Source: Pseudopithomyces maydicus
Taxonomy: Eukaryota; Ascomycota; Dothideomycetes; Pleosporales; Didymosphaeriaceae
Reading direction: 5' to 3'
Assembly (NCBI GenBank): GCA_026873275.1
Contig: JANTUC010000006.1
Location: 1,736,001 to 1,800,000 of the forward strand
DNA: 64,000 nucleotides
Shown: positions 12,001-22,695 of the stretch, piece after piece
Numbering within the stretch: the stretch's first letter is position 1
Layout: every line of letters begins with the position of its first letter
Program-made: the position numbers and the translations under genes
Notes under the pieces: generated by a model
Database searches by the model: none
What the model was told of the DNA's origin: nothing
Seen by the model: only the letters and a program-made list of their open reading frames with translations

Positions 12001-12610
12001 CGCGGATGGCGATATACGCGCGCCTCTCCAGGAGCTTCGCGACGCAGTCGGGCAGCAGAACTTACTCGAATACAACCCTACCGGTGAAACACCCCAGCGT
12101 GTCTCGTACACAATTCCCGACAAGCTCCCTCGCACTGAGGCTCATGAAGCCCTACTCTCTCGCCTTCGCGATCGCCCTGCCCCATCCGATACCCGCAGTC
12201 CTACCAAGGGTCTTGTTTTCAACGACACTATCTCGCTAGATTCTGACAATGTTTTCGACCCAATTACCAAGCCCAACTTTGCACGCCCAGTCAGCGCCCA
12301 TGCAAATTCATCTAATCTTCCTCTCGGCACCTCTCTCCGTGAGTTAGATGTTAATGTCGTCGCCCAAGAGAACCATACTGCTCCATTACCTATTATATCA
12401 CATTCCGACACTATGGCGGCAGCTGCACCTCCACTCAAGAAACAACGCAGCGAGGCGGATACAAAATTGCCAATGAAGAAGATGACGAGGAAGACAGTGG
12501 GCGGTGAAGGCAAAGGTGACAGGGAGAACTTGACGATCACAACTTTCAACTCAAGCATTGGCCCCGGCATGGCAAAGGGCAGGCGGCTGAGAAGTCATGG
12601 AAGCCAATAG
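9008..12610 (+). CDS. bimC: kinesin-5 (BimC) mitotic motor, with a frame break
   Basis: Plus-end tetrameric motor that separates spindle poles. Exons are 9008-11160 and 11228-12610, giving about 1178 aa once a single-base break is allowed for; BimC proteins are about 1180 aa. The motor has Walker A GQTGTGKT (about residue 165), switch I NDLSSRSHT and switch II LVDLAGSEN. A coiled-coil stalk follows. The tail carries the BimC box GETPQRVSYTIPDKLPRT (near residue 1005), including the Cdk1-target Thr. The reading frame changes at 9551-9562, in CTCCCCTCCCCGAT: the motor sequence before it is in one frame and AAGIIPRVLYALF after it is in the next, as if one C were absent. No GT-AG intron explains this. 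Either a sequencing error or a broken gene; the clean sequence on both sides favours error. Confidence 0.92.
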
Positions 12611-13313
12611 TCAATTGGAATTTTGCGCATATTAGCGGCGTTTGTTATGGGCTGATTCGCATTGATACAGCCAAAGGGGGGCGTTTCGGGCATCAACACC
12701 GTGTATAGCATCGGTAGGCGTTCTGTCATCCTGCAAAGTTATCTGTACTTGCTAGGTAAAACTAGATTCTCTCGTTTCCTTTCGGTGTTGAGGTTCAGTC
12801 CAGATTTGCATTTCCTACTGTCAAACGGCTTCTTAATTCGCTCGAAATTGGAGTGGAACAAAGATGGTTCACTCCATAAAATCTAATGGCACCTTTGCTT
12901 TACCAATTCTTGATCAAGTTTTCAACAGTGCAATAAGAATTAAACTGTCCTACCTTCGTGTGCTTGTGCTGCTATGCTTCTCATGACACGCGGTAACTAT
13001 TCCGCTGTACACAGTCAAGACTGAGATGACAAGGTCCAAACTGGCTACTTCTACATGTTGCTATCCTTTGCATTTTTCTGCAGTGTTGCCTAAGAGAAAC
13101 AGTACTTTTGCGGGCCCACCATGACGAGAACAACTGCAAATTAAGTTGTAAATTGGCAATTGAAGTAGCTCGCATGTGCAACAAGCACAATATGTCAAAA
13201 CGGAAAGTGTATCTTCTTCGAGGAAGAACAGTAATAGCACGACATCGTTGCTATATTGAATGCGATGCAGTGGTATCAAGCATTAATTGTCAAGGTTACA
13301 AAATGGCTTAGAA
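12611..13313. other. intergenic between convergent genes
   Basis: AT-rich 3' flanks of kinesin-5 (+) and the enoyl-CoA isomerase gene (-). Short open frames only; nothing supported. Confidence 0.55.
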
Positions 13314-14427
13314 CTAGATCTTAGATCGCATCTTACTCTTCTCCTCCATCAATTTCTTCTTCTCTGCAAACCTCTTCACTGGCGCATCCTCTACAAACCT
13401 TTCTGCCAACGCATCGACAGCATTAACAACCGCAATCATCCGCTGGTCTCTGATTCCCACATTTTGCAATCTCTTCGTCTCTATCATACTCTTCCCATCA
13501 TTGACTTCCAATTGCCCCTCTAGAAATTTGATGACTTCAGCCTGGAAATCATCGCCTGTCTTGTCCCATACGTAGTTGTACATGCCAGCGTCGAGGAGTT
13601 CCTGCGCGGTCAACTTGCGTCCGAACATGAGGAAGTCGTTTGCGCGGTGGATCCCGATATGCTGTGCGAAAGAAAGCGCGGAGCCATTTTCGGGCACCAG
13701 ACCGAGGGCGCTGAAGGGGCACTGGAGCCACGCTGTAGATGAGGCCAGAACGATGTCTGCAATGCCAGGGAACCAAGCAGCTCCGCCACCCACGCCAGGG
13801 CCGTTGAGCGCGAGAATGAGCACCTTTTTATGGTCGATCATACTCCGGAGAAGCTTGAGATTTGAGTAAGTTTTTGGGACATGACTCTCTGTGGGGATTC
13901 ACTCACTTCAGTAGCTGAGAGCCGACGAGGTACGAGTCAGTGCACGTGTTTCTATCAGTCGGGGAGCGAATACACATACCATAAGTAAAGTTGTGCAAGT
14001 ACGCCAACTTTTTCTCTCCCGCATTTTTGTACTCTTTGGGCTGTGATAAATATTCTTAGCCATTGCTAATTGTTTTCGAGCTGGCGATGACAATGGCAGA
14101 TTCAATGAAAACGGTAAATTACCTGCGACAATGAGCTCACGCTCCGGACATCTGCGCCAGCAGAGAAGAAGCGGCCCTCGCCAGTAAGGACTGTGAAGAC
14201 AGTATCAGGGTGCTCATTGAGCTCGCGCAGAGCGGAAATGACTTCCGGGATCAACGTTCCGCCAAAGGAATTGAGGGCTTTAGGTCGATTGAACTGTGAT
14301 TCATGTCAGAATGTGTCGCATGGGTTAGTGCTTTGAGAGCTGGTAACCAGTCCCGATGATTATATACCTTGATAACACCAATCTGACCTTTTATCTCAAA
14401 CTTGATATCGCTATATTGAGATGCCAT
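13314..14427 (-). CDS. enoyl-CoA hydratase/isomerase, peroxisomal type, with 8-nt micro-exon
   Basis: Crotonase-fold enzyme, most like fungal delta3,delta2-enoyl-CoA isomerases used in oxidation of unsaturated fatty acids. I read five exons: 14427-14368, 14293-14123, 14040-13980, 13914-13907 and 13853-13314, giving 279 aa. The oxyanion-hole segments are FFSAGADVRS and LNGPGVGGGAAW. The likely catalytic Glu is in LGLVPENGSA. The C-terminus, Ser-Lys-Ile, resembles a weak PTS1 peroxisomal signal. Exon 4 is only 8 nt, but each flanking intron has good donor, branch (CTGAC, CTTAC) and acceptor sites, and the frame is kept only if it is included. A crotonase of hydratase rather than isomerase specificity is the alternative. 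Confidence 0.82.
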
Positions 14428-14946
14428 CGTAGTTTCCAGAAAGGTAGGTTGATTGTCCGAGTGGTGATGAAAGGCTCTTGCTGTGAAGATGTGAGTGGCT
14501 TAGGCCAGTGTACACGTGACGTTTGAATAGTGATCGTTCCTCCGCGTCAGCTTGTCCTTTGCCGGCGTGCCTCGGTTCAAAGGCAGGTGGAGAACCGGGG
14601 AAGATCAGACGATTCTCTCGTCAGATTGAGCTTGCGTGTTCAACGTAGATGGATCTGCAAGCGATTCAGATATTAAATGGTCGCAGGTGATGATTCTTTT
14701 GATGTTGCGCGGTACCGATGGGGTTCTGCTAACGACCTGTGAATTACCTCGGCAAAGCCTCCGTAACACAAGCCAAACCTGACTACGCCTAATCACATTC
14801 TTTAGTTGTATTCTACTGGTACTTCAGGCAGGATCCGATCTTTGGCAGTCACGTCGAGCTTCCATGTATATCATGCTAACACATTCCCCGGGAAACCTTC
14901 TCTTGCTGCTCGACCGATTGATCGCAGAGATGATGCTACTTTGCGA
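14428..14946. other. intergenic
   Basis: Upstream region of the isomerase gene and 3' flank of the esterase gene. No gene supported. Confidence 0.5.
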
Positions 14947-16713
14947 TTATACATGCCTTCGCCTCGCCCATTTGCTTAGAAATTCTCTCCCCGCCAGCCT
15001 ATACGTATCCTCCTCCACATAACTTCCATTATATCCCTTTCCTTGTGCTTGAAGTACTAAATTCAAACCCCTCGATCCCTCACTATACTTCGGCCATTTT
15101 GGCAACCCTTCCCCATTCGGATCGCCGCTATTGATAAAGCGAATCCATTGCGCGCTCATTTCATCGCTCAACGCTTTGTATTCAGGCCAAGGTCCCACAT
15201 ATTGCGGATTGCCAAATATGAATGCAACCTCGCTAAAGTGCTGGACTCCTTTGTACGCGGGCGGCAGTCCGCCAACGTAATCAGTAAATGTGGCATTGGT
15301 AGCATTCTGGAAAGGTCGTGTATTGAATCGGTAGATGTAGGTTGGGGAATATTTTGCGTAGTAGCGAGCGTCATCGAGACGAGTGGCATGATAGAAGACG
15401 TCACCGATGATGGCGGCTGCCCGCTTGTATTGATAACCCTGCTCAGCGAAGCGTTCGGAACCTGTGTTGAGCGGGATGCCCTGGGCAGGGTCATCTGGAT
15501 ATAGCTCCATTATCCTGCGAACAACATCCGGAGGAAAGTCATATCCTGTGCTGCCGAGGAGATAGTCGTATATGTCCTGGTCGGTGTTGAAGATTTTCGT
15601 TGGAGCGTTGTCGGTTCCTTCATCGCTGTTAGACCCGTAGAGATGAGGTATATGTGCGAAGCGACCCAATTTGAGGAGTTGTGTTGGGTAATTCGGAATG
15701 ATATCCCCATCAACGGTGGGGTAAAATCCAGGCCCGTCGACCTTGGAAGAGTCTAGGAAAGGGAATATGGTCTCGTATCTGAATACAGAGGTATAAAATT
15801 AGCTGAGGAGCGTCCCATCCGTGATTGGAGGTTCTTACGGTACAGTGCGAAGACATTCCAACGTATCTGGCCAGTCTGTGCAGTTCGTCTGCCGCACGAT
15901 CTTGTCATATATGGGCTGGTACCAGTCTGAGCCGTTGTACCATGCGGTGGCCGCAGACCCACTCTCTTGAATACTGCGATGGAAGAGGCCATCTGTACGC
16001 CCCCCATAGCTCAGCACCAACTGCCCAACAGCGAACGACCCTGCAGATTCACCCCAAATCGTGACACTGTCTTTATCGCCTCCGAAGCTCCCGATATTTT
16101 CAGAGATCCACGCCAGAGCTTTTCGCATATCCCTCAATGCCAGATTCGTCTCGCCGCTTCCTTGCACTTCTCTTGAATATAACATTCCCCATCCTCCCTT
16201 CCTATAATTGATGCTTGTCGCAACGATCGGTGTTCCAATTTCTACAGATCGCTGTACGAACCAAGTCAAATTATAATTTGGGAGTCCACTTGTGCCGACC
16301 TGGTATGAGCCGCCATGGATCCACACAGCAACAGGCAAGCGTGTATTGATCGGGATACCAGTAGGTCTTACAACATTAATGCTGAGGCAGTCCTCGCTCA
16401 TTCCGTATGCCGCATCAGCATCTGTCTCAAAATCTGGACAAGCAGCGCTGTACGATTGAGCGAGGCGTGTTCCGTTCCAAGTTTCATTGAGTGTTTGCGG
16501 GGCCCTGAAGCGGTTCAATCCACCAGTATCTTGCGCATAAGGAATACCAAGGAAGATTTCCTGACCAAATTGGGGTAGGGAAATGCCTTCGTATGTGCCG
16601 TTTCTTACTCGTACGGTTGCTCTCGAACCTGCAACAGCAGCATCAATAAGAGCCCACCATGATACACACGTTACCAGGCGTGGGAGTCTGAAGGCACGTC
16701 CTTTAATGCCCAT
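14947..16713 (-). CDS. secreted type-B carboxylesterase/lipase
   Basis: Alpha/beta-hydrolase that cleaves carboxylic esters, probably extracellular. Exons are 16713-15839 and 15778-14947, separated by a 60-nt intron, giving 568 aa. The nucleophile Ser lies in GESAGS (about residue 223), the acid in GSNSDEG and the His probably in the conserved stretch around QHFSEVAFIFGN. The oxyanion loop WIHGGSY and the EDCLSINVVRP motif are type-B signatures. From the ATG at 16713 the N-terminus (MGIKGRAF, then a hydrophobic stretch to VAGSRA) looks like a signal peptide. An in-frame ATG 81 bp upstream, at 16794, is less likely because it would bury that signal. N-glycosylation sequons are frequent. Natural substrate unknown. 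Confidence 0.86.
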
Positions 16714-17359
16714 TTTCGCGATACAAGCACAGACGTCCGTGAGCTGAGGAAATGTGAGGACGAGATAGAAAGCCTCATTTGATTTATCCGACAAGCGATT
16801 GTCTACGCAATACGAATCTGGTCGTGTCGCGCCGGTTCATGCAGCAACTACGCAATTCATTCCCGATTGGGAAGGTGTTTTTGCCGTTCGGCAATACTGG
16901 CTTTCCATGCAAACAAGCGTAGAGTAATGTTGATGTATAAACTGTAATAACCACATTGCGATTATATAGATATAGCAAGCTTTCGGATGTATGTCATGGC
17001 TGATATGCGTACGATGTGGCAGCGACGAACACTCAAAGCAAGTCGGTGGGCCGGATTGGATGGGTCCGATAGTCCCCCGAGCAAATAATACAACATCATG
17101 AATTAATAGCTTACCTCTTCGGCGGTGATGAGGGTTTTTCTGGGTAATCTTTTCAGCGTATCTGTCTACTCGTTTTGTCCAATTCCCTCTGCCAATTGAC
17201 ATGTCATAGAACCCACATATTCATCCACGAGATCAAACGCTATATTTAACATATTTGTTTGAATACTCAGAATGAGAATACACATGCCAGAACAGTCCCA
17301 TATATAGATTTATTTAATCGAATATTTTCGAGAAGAATTTCCTCCGTTTCTATTTTAAA
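16714..17359. other. intergenic
   Basis: AT-rich; promoter side of the esterase gene and 3' side of the next gene. A TATATAGATATA stretch lies near 16965-16976. No gene supported. Confidence 0.5.
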
Positions 17360-18529
17360 TTAGCCCTTTGAGCTTCTTTCCGTTGTCAGACAACGTACCG
17401 CGTTTACACTCGCCGGCCTCTCAACCATGGATGCAGGGCGTTCTGAAGTAATACCAGCTGGAAAACTTCCAGGCATCTCTATAGCTGTGGGCTCCGGCAC
17501 TGGCGCGTAATATGCGTACACCTGTGGTACCTGCGGCGACAAAGCCGGGCCCGGCGTGTTCGACTGTTGCGATAACCATGGCATCGGACCATGTACAGAC
17601 TGTGTTCTCGGATGGTCTGGTACCGCAAGATTCGAATTGTATGGTATATTATTCACCGGTGCAGGACGCTGCAAGGTGGCTGTCTGAGCCAGCGCGATCT
17701 CCGCTTGCCACTGCGTAAAGACCTCATTCATCTGCAACATCCACTCTGGTGGCGCGCCGGTAAAGTTGTACTGTATAGTTCCGTTCTTGAAGGCGATGAA
17801 GTAGTGATTCTTGTTGTACGGTGATATTGCCAGATACTACCTTGAGATTAGCTTGGTAACATGTATGAAGCTGTAAATAATATTTTGGAGCGTCAATTGG
17901 GGAGGCTTGATCTAGGATATTGCTCTTTTCTGTTTTTTAAGCCGCCCTATCAGATGCGCTGTTTGTACTCACCGATACAGTCCTCGGTTCTGCTTCTTTT
18001 AATATCTCGTCCAGTCCGTTATACGCTCCATGGAATTTCCATGAGTAATAACCATCTGGCCAGAGAACAAACCAACTGTTGTTCACGCCCAAGGCAACAC
18101 AGCATGGAGTATCATGAGCCTTCTGCACCTTGTCGCTCAAGTCGGATGGTATCGCGGCCCAGACAGAGCCTCGACCTGGCGCGGATGCGAAGTAGCTGTA
18201 ACCTTGACCAAACGTCACGTAGCACGAGCGTGCCGCACTGGGAATTGTTTTCGTCCATCGAGCGAGATCGGGATAGTTCTTGTCAAAGAAGTTTTGAGAA
18301 TACACTGTCGCTTGGTGTCAATAGATGTGCTTGTTGCCGAGCTGGGGTGTGTTGAACTCAGTTAGGTGTAGTGAGTAGGACCACCAGCGTCGGGCAAGCG
18401 GGCAAACCTACAGATCTTCTCCTCGCCCGCCAATACCTTGCATCCCACGTACCAAACCGGCTCCGGACTATTGATATGAGGGGCGAGTGCTAGACAAAAC
18501 GGTTGCGCGATTCTCCAGGACGGAGTCAT
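17360..18529 (-). CDS. unknown protein with three aromatic-Gly repeats
   Basis: I do not recognise this family. Three exons, 18529-18412, 18304-17973 and 17836-17360, join in frame to give 308 aa. Residues 67-83, 115-134 and 160-179 form three related segments with the pattern aromatic-F/V-x-F/W-x-D/N-G followed by aromatic residues and, in the last two, F-x-G-A (SCYVTFGQGYSYF, SWFVLWPDGYYSWKFHGAY, HYFIAFKNGTIQYNFTGAP). This suggests beta-hairpin units. Each of the two large introns falls between units. The last about 110 residues are Pro/Ser-rich and probably disordered. No signal peptide is evident. Function cannot be inferred. Confidence 0.68.
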
Positions 18530-19096
18530 GGAGCTGTTGAACAGCTGTCGCAGAGTGTGCGGGATGTTATGGCTTTCATACGATTAGCCGTCGTTGCTCG
18601 CCATGTTACTTCATCTTCCATCTAGACGTACAACTTCCATGTTTTCGGACAATCAAAAAAGAAGCTGTTGTTAGGTCCGAATGTGAAGGTTATTTCAGGC
18701 ATGGCAGCATCTTGCGCTTCCGGCTTCGTTGACAATATCAGATCGCAGGTCTAGGTAATCGGGGGAGAAGATAGCTCGCCAGGCAACGGCAGAGCAGTGG
18801 TGCCCTGATTTACGGTGAGCGGTCGGCACGCGCCCAATGGATACGAGACAGCATGCGGGTCGTGGCGTTGTGGCGTTACGACAAGGAATTTCAGACGAAT
18901 CGGGAGCTGGCTGCGGAAGGGTGATCACAATTCTCTTTGGTCCAGACATTTAAATGTTCAAATCCATCTCAATTGGTATATCCTTTCAGGTGTTCCTCTA
19001 TCGACTCCAAAAGTAGGCACCTGATTGTTCGGAGGGCTACAAAAACCATATTTTACACTGATATACATGGGTGCCTCTATTCGTCTTATCCGCTTT
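18530..19096. other. intergenic
   Basis: No supported gene. Upstream flank of the three-repeat gene and 3' flank of the TPR gene. Confidence 0.5.
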
Positions 19097-20870
19097 TCAA
19101 AACACAAATGTTCTAGCATATTTTCTATCCATCTCTTCGTATTCCTCCCTCAACATCTTTCCTCTCAGTTTGTTCAACCGCATCACCACACCCTCCTCCT
19201 CCCCTTCCTTGTCTTCAACGTCCTTCTCTAATCCCTGTATCGCACCTGGCCATAGGCTCCACCAAAGTCTCCGCACTCGGCTCTCCTCTACGTTGTTTTT
19301 CTTTTGACGCGCCTCAGCGGCCAGGTACGTCATGATCTTGCCCCAGGCTTCCAGGCCGACTTCCTCGCACGACTCGCACTTCTTACGGAGGAGTGGATTG
19401 GATTGGATGGTAGGGATCAACTGTGCCGTCTTGGCGGTAGAAACGGCATCGCGCACCCACGAGAGGCCCTGTGTGCGGCCTGAAGGGGAGTCGGCGACAG
19501 CGAAGAGGATTTCGCCGATGTAAGACTTGAGGGCGGCTTCTTCGCAACGGTCTTCGGGGCGGCGGAGCAAGACTTGGTCGCCGTTGGGCGGAAGAGGGGG
19601 TACTCGGGTTCGTGGAGCAGGCTCAGGATGGTGCCGATGAAGCTGGAGTCGTGGGGCTTGGAGGGGGCTTGGGAGGGGTGGGGTCGGCGTCCAGGCGAGC
19701 GCGCAGGAGGGAGACGAGGATGGGGAGGGCGGTGGTGAGGTTCCCCTGAGAGGCGTGGAAGGTAGCGAGGCTGGTGGCGGCGTAGACGAGGTTCGGGGTC
19801 AGGTGGTCTCTGCTCGCGGTCGAGGACAGCACGTGGGTGTCCGGGTGGATGACGGTGTCGGGGTGGGCAGTCGGGAGGCCATGGACGGCGATGTCGAGGG
19901 CCCAGCGGTACATGTCCTCTGCGGAATCGGGAAGCTGCTTGAAGGCGAGCCAGTCGGCGTAGGCGAGGGCGGCGGTCATGCGCTGGTGGGTGGTGAAGCC
20001 CTGGCTCGTGATGATCTTGAGGTAGAAGGTCTCGGGCACGTCTGCGGCGGGGATGCGGTGGTCCTCGTCGGGGATGGGCAGCTGCGAGGGGAGGGTGGCC
20101 TTGGGCCGCGGGTTCGTGGGCGAGGGAACGAACTCGGGGGCCCATACGTAGCGGCGCGACTTGGTGGTGACCCAGCCCTCGAGGCGCTCGGCGGCCGTGG
20201 CCATGCCCATGAGCACCTCGTAGTAGCCCTGGCGCCACTCGCCGCTCTTTGCGTGCAGGTCGAAGCCGGTGTGGCCCACACCGGGTACCAGCACGCGGCG
20301 GCCGTCGGGCTCGCGCAGGCCAGCGCCGTCGGTGGCGGGGTCCTCCAGGCGGTGCAGGGCGCGCTCCAGCTCGTCGTAGACGCGGGCCCAGTTGGGGAAG
20401 CCCTCCTCCTCGTTGTTCTCAGGCACCTGCCACCACCTGCCGCGGCGGAAGCGGAAGCGCGTGACCAGGCTCCATTCGTGCGGCGACGGGAACGCGCGCT
20501 CCTGCCGCTCGCTCAGCACCCCCAGGCTGGCCATGCTGAAGCACGACGTCGCGAAGAAGATGATGAGCGTCCATTTGACCGACTCGCGCGCCGTCTCGCG
20601 GATGAACTTCTTCTGGTTCGCGCTGATGGAGAAGAGCCGCGACAGCTGCGCCTGGGAGAGCGCGGCGCCCGAGGGGTAGAGGAAGGGCAGCTGCGGCCGC
20701 GGCGGCGAGCGGCGGTGCGAGGCGAGCAGGAGGCGGGGAGGTCGGTAAGAGAACTGGCGGGGAGGTCGGTGGGAGAACTGGCGCGGGCACTGGCTCTCGA
20801 CGCTGTAGGCGTGCGGCGGGCGCTGCATCGGGCGCCTGCCCACGCGCATGCTGCTGGTCGACGGTCGCAT
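19097..20870 (-). CDS. Mgr3-like TPR protein of the mitochondrial inner membrane, with two frame breaks
   Basis: Resembles filamentous-fungal Mgr3-type proteins, adaptors of the inner-membrane i-AAA (Yme1) protease. The N-terminal 95 residues from the ATG at 20870 are Arg/Ser/Pro-rich without acidic residues, fitting an import signal. A membrane span follows at about 98-120, then TPR-like helices (ALAYADWLAFKQLPDSAEDMYRWALDIA; YAATSLATFHASQGNLTTALPILVSLL) and a conserved C-terminal part (EEAALKSYIGEILFAV). The frame changes twice: in the G-runs (+ strand) at about 19652-19680 and at 19596-19600. Each is consistent with one missing C on the coding strand, and the repaired length is about 591 aa. 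No plausible intron covers both. The Mgr3 assignment is from layout and partial resemblance; a more distant TPR protein is possible. Confidence 0.7.
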
Positions 20871-21087
20871 CGTGCCCAAGCTGCTGCTGCTGCTGCTGCC
20901 CCGAGGCTGCAAGCGCCCCAAGCCTGGGAGGAGACGGGACGGGAGACGTGCGCCTTCACCGCCAAGCAAGGGTGCTGCCAGACCGCCCGGCAGAAAAAGT
21001 TACCACGCTCGAGAATTTCGGGTCCGCGCTCCACACGTCCTTCTGCCCAACTGCTAGCCGCTGCGACCCCCAAGTCTCGACGCCGCC

Positions 21088-22411
21088 ATGTCCAAGTCGG
21101 AGCTCAAGGAAGAGAAGAAGCGCAAGCGCCAGGAGGACGAAGCCGTCGATGCCCCCAAGAAGTCCAAGAAGTCCAAGCAGTCGCAGGATGCCGGCGTGAC
21201 CAAGGAGAAGAAAGAGAAGAAGTCGAAGAAAGACAAGGACGTCGCTTCGGACCAAGCCGCCACACCCGCTGCCACCGAAGAGCCCGTGAGCGAAGACGGT
21301 CCTGCCGAGACTTCCAAACCAAAGAAGGACAAGAAGGACAAGAAGAGCAAGGCAGACGCCGAGGCCGAGAAGGTGGAGAAGAAATCGAAGAAGGAAAAGA
21401 AGGAAAAGAAGGACAAGAAAGACAAAAAGTCAAAGTCCAATGGCGAGGCCGACTCTGCGGAGCCCATGGATGTGGATGTCGCAGTGGAAGATGTAGCTGC
21501 CGTAGAGACCAGCGAGAAGACATCCAAAAAGGACAGGAAGGAAAAGAAGGAGAAGAAGGAGAAGAAGGAGAAAAAGGAAAAGAAGGAAAAGAAAGCGGAA
21601 AAGACCTCCGACGACGCAGCTCCAGAAGCCCTTGACGAGTCCAATGACGCAGAGGTCCAGGCCGGCCAGCCAGATGGGGAGGCGGCCGATGGCGAGGAAG
21701 CAGCGGATCCTAATGCTCGATTCATCGTCTTCATCGGTACGTCAGGCCACGTCACTTCACCGCTGCGGATACCTTGCTAACAGCGCTACAGGCAATCTTC
21801 CCTTCAGCGCCACGAAAGAGCAAATCGAAGAGCATTTCGCCAAGCTCAAGCCCTTCGAAGTCCGCCTTCGCACATACAAGGACTCCGGCAAGTCCATGGG
21901 CTGCGGCTTCATTGAGTTCGAGCGCTACGACCACATGCAGACCGCGCTGATGAAGTACCATCACTCCGTGTTCCCGGACCCCAAGAAGAAGGAAGGTCGC
22001 AAGATCAACGTGGAGCTTAGGTACGTGCAATACCAACCTCGAATTCGTGCGTATAGTTGCTAATCCCACGACAGCGCTGGTGGAGGTGGCAATACCGCAG
22101 CTCGGAAAGAGAAGATCGCCGTCAAGAACGAGAAGCTTGCCAACGAGCGCCAGCGCAATCACGAGAAGCGCGCTGAGATCGAGACCAAGCAGAAGGAGCG
22201 CAAAGATAAGAAGGAATCCAAGGCAGGCAAAGACAAGGCAACCAATGGCGAGACTGAAGAAGCAGGCGAAGAGTCGGCCACCGCTGGTATTCATCCCGCC
22301 AGATTGGCAATGATGAACCAACCGGAGCGCCCACAGAAACAATTTAAACCCAACCTGGGCAACGTTCCCAAGTTCAAGGGCGGGCCACCGCCAAGGCCGA
22401 GGAGATACTGA
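21088..22411 (+). CDS. Nop6-like nucleolar RRM protein
   Basis: Likely small-subunit ribosome-biogenesis factor. Exons are 21088-21736, 21792-22020 and 22075-22411, giving 404 aa. The first about 205 residues are dominated by Lys/Glu/Asp blocks of the KKEKKEKK type, as in many nucleolar proteins. One RRM follows: RNP2 is FIVFIGNLPF (about 212-221, split by intron 1) and RNP1 is KSMGCGFIEF. A basic coiled segment comes next, with a conserved-looking tail, HPARLAMMNQPERP, and a Gly/Pro/Arg end. The single RRM between basic arms matches Nop6 better than the two-RRM Nop12. It is divergent from the TPR gene, with 217 bp between their start codons. Confidence 0.75.
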
Positions 22412-22695
22412 GTTAGGTGTAGACTTAAGAATGGGAAGGTGTCGGTGAATTGCTTTTGGTTAACCCCAAGTTGGCAGCTTCTAGAAGTGCACTAGACTTG
22501 ATAGATGTCCGAATAAAGCGTTGTTTCGTCGGCCATTTTCCTGATATTGTTCTGTGGTAATATTATGGTTGACTATGAAATCTGTGGGATCCATGTCCAG
22601 GTTACTCTAATTACCCAACTGTTGCCACCCAACGCAACGCCAAACACCAATCCTATCACATGCCAAAAGGACGACTCCTTGCCACTGGTTGCAAT

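Noticed and set aside
19755..21635. 626-codon open frame on the + strand
   Set aside because: It runs antisense to the Mgr3-like gene and then out of frame through the Lys-rich Nop6-like gene. Composition (Gly/Arg/Val blocks, then Arg/Glu) is a mirror of GC-rich codon use; the overlapping genes have real domains and introns.
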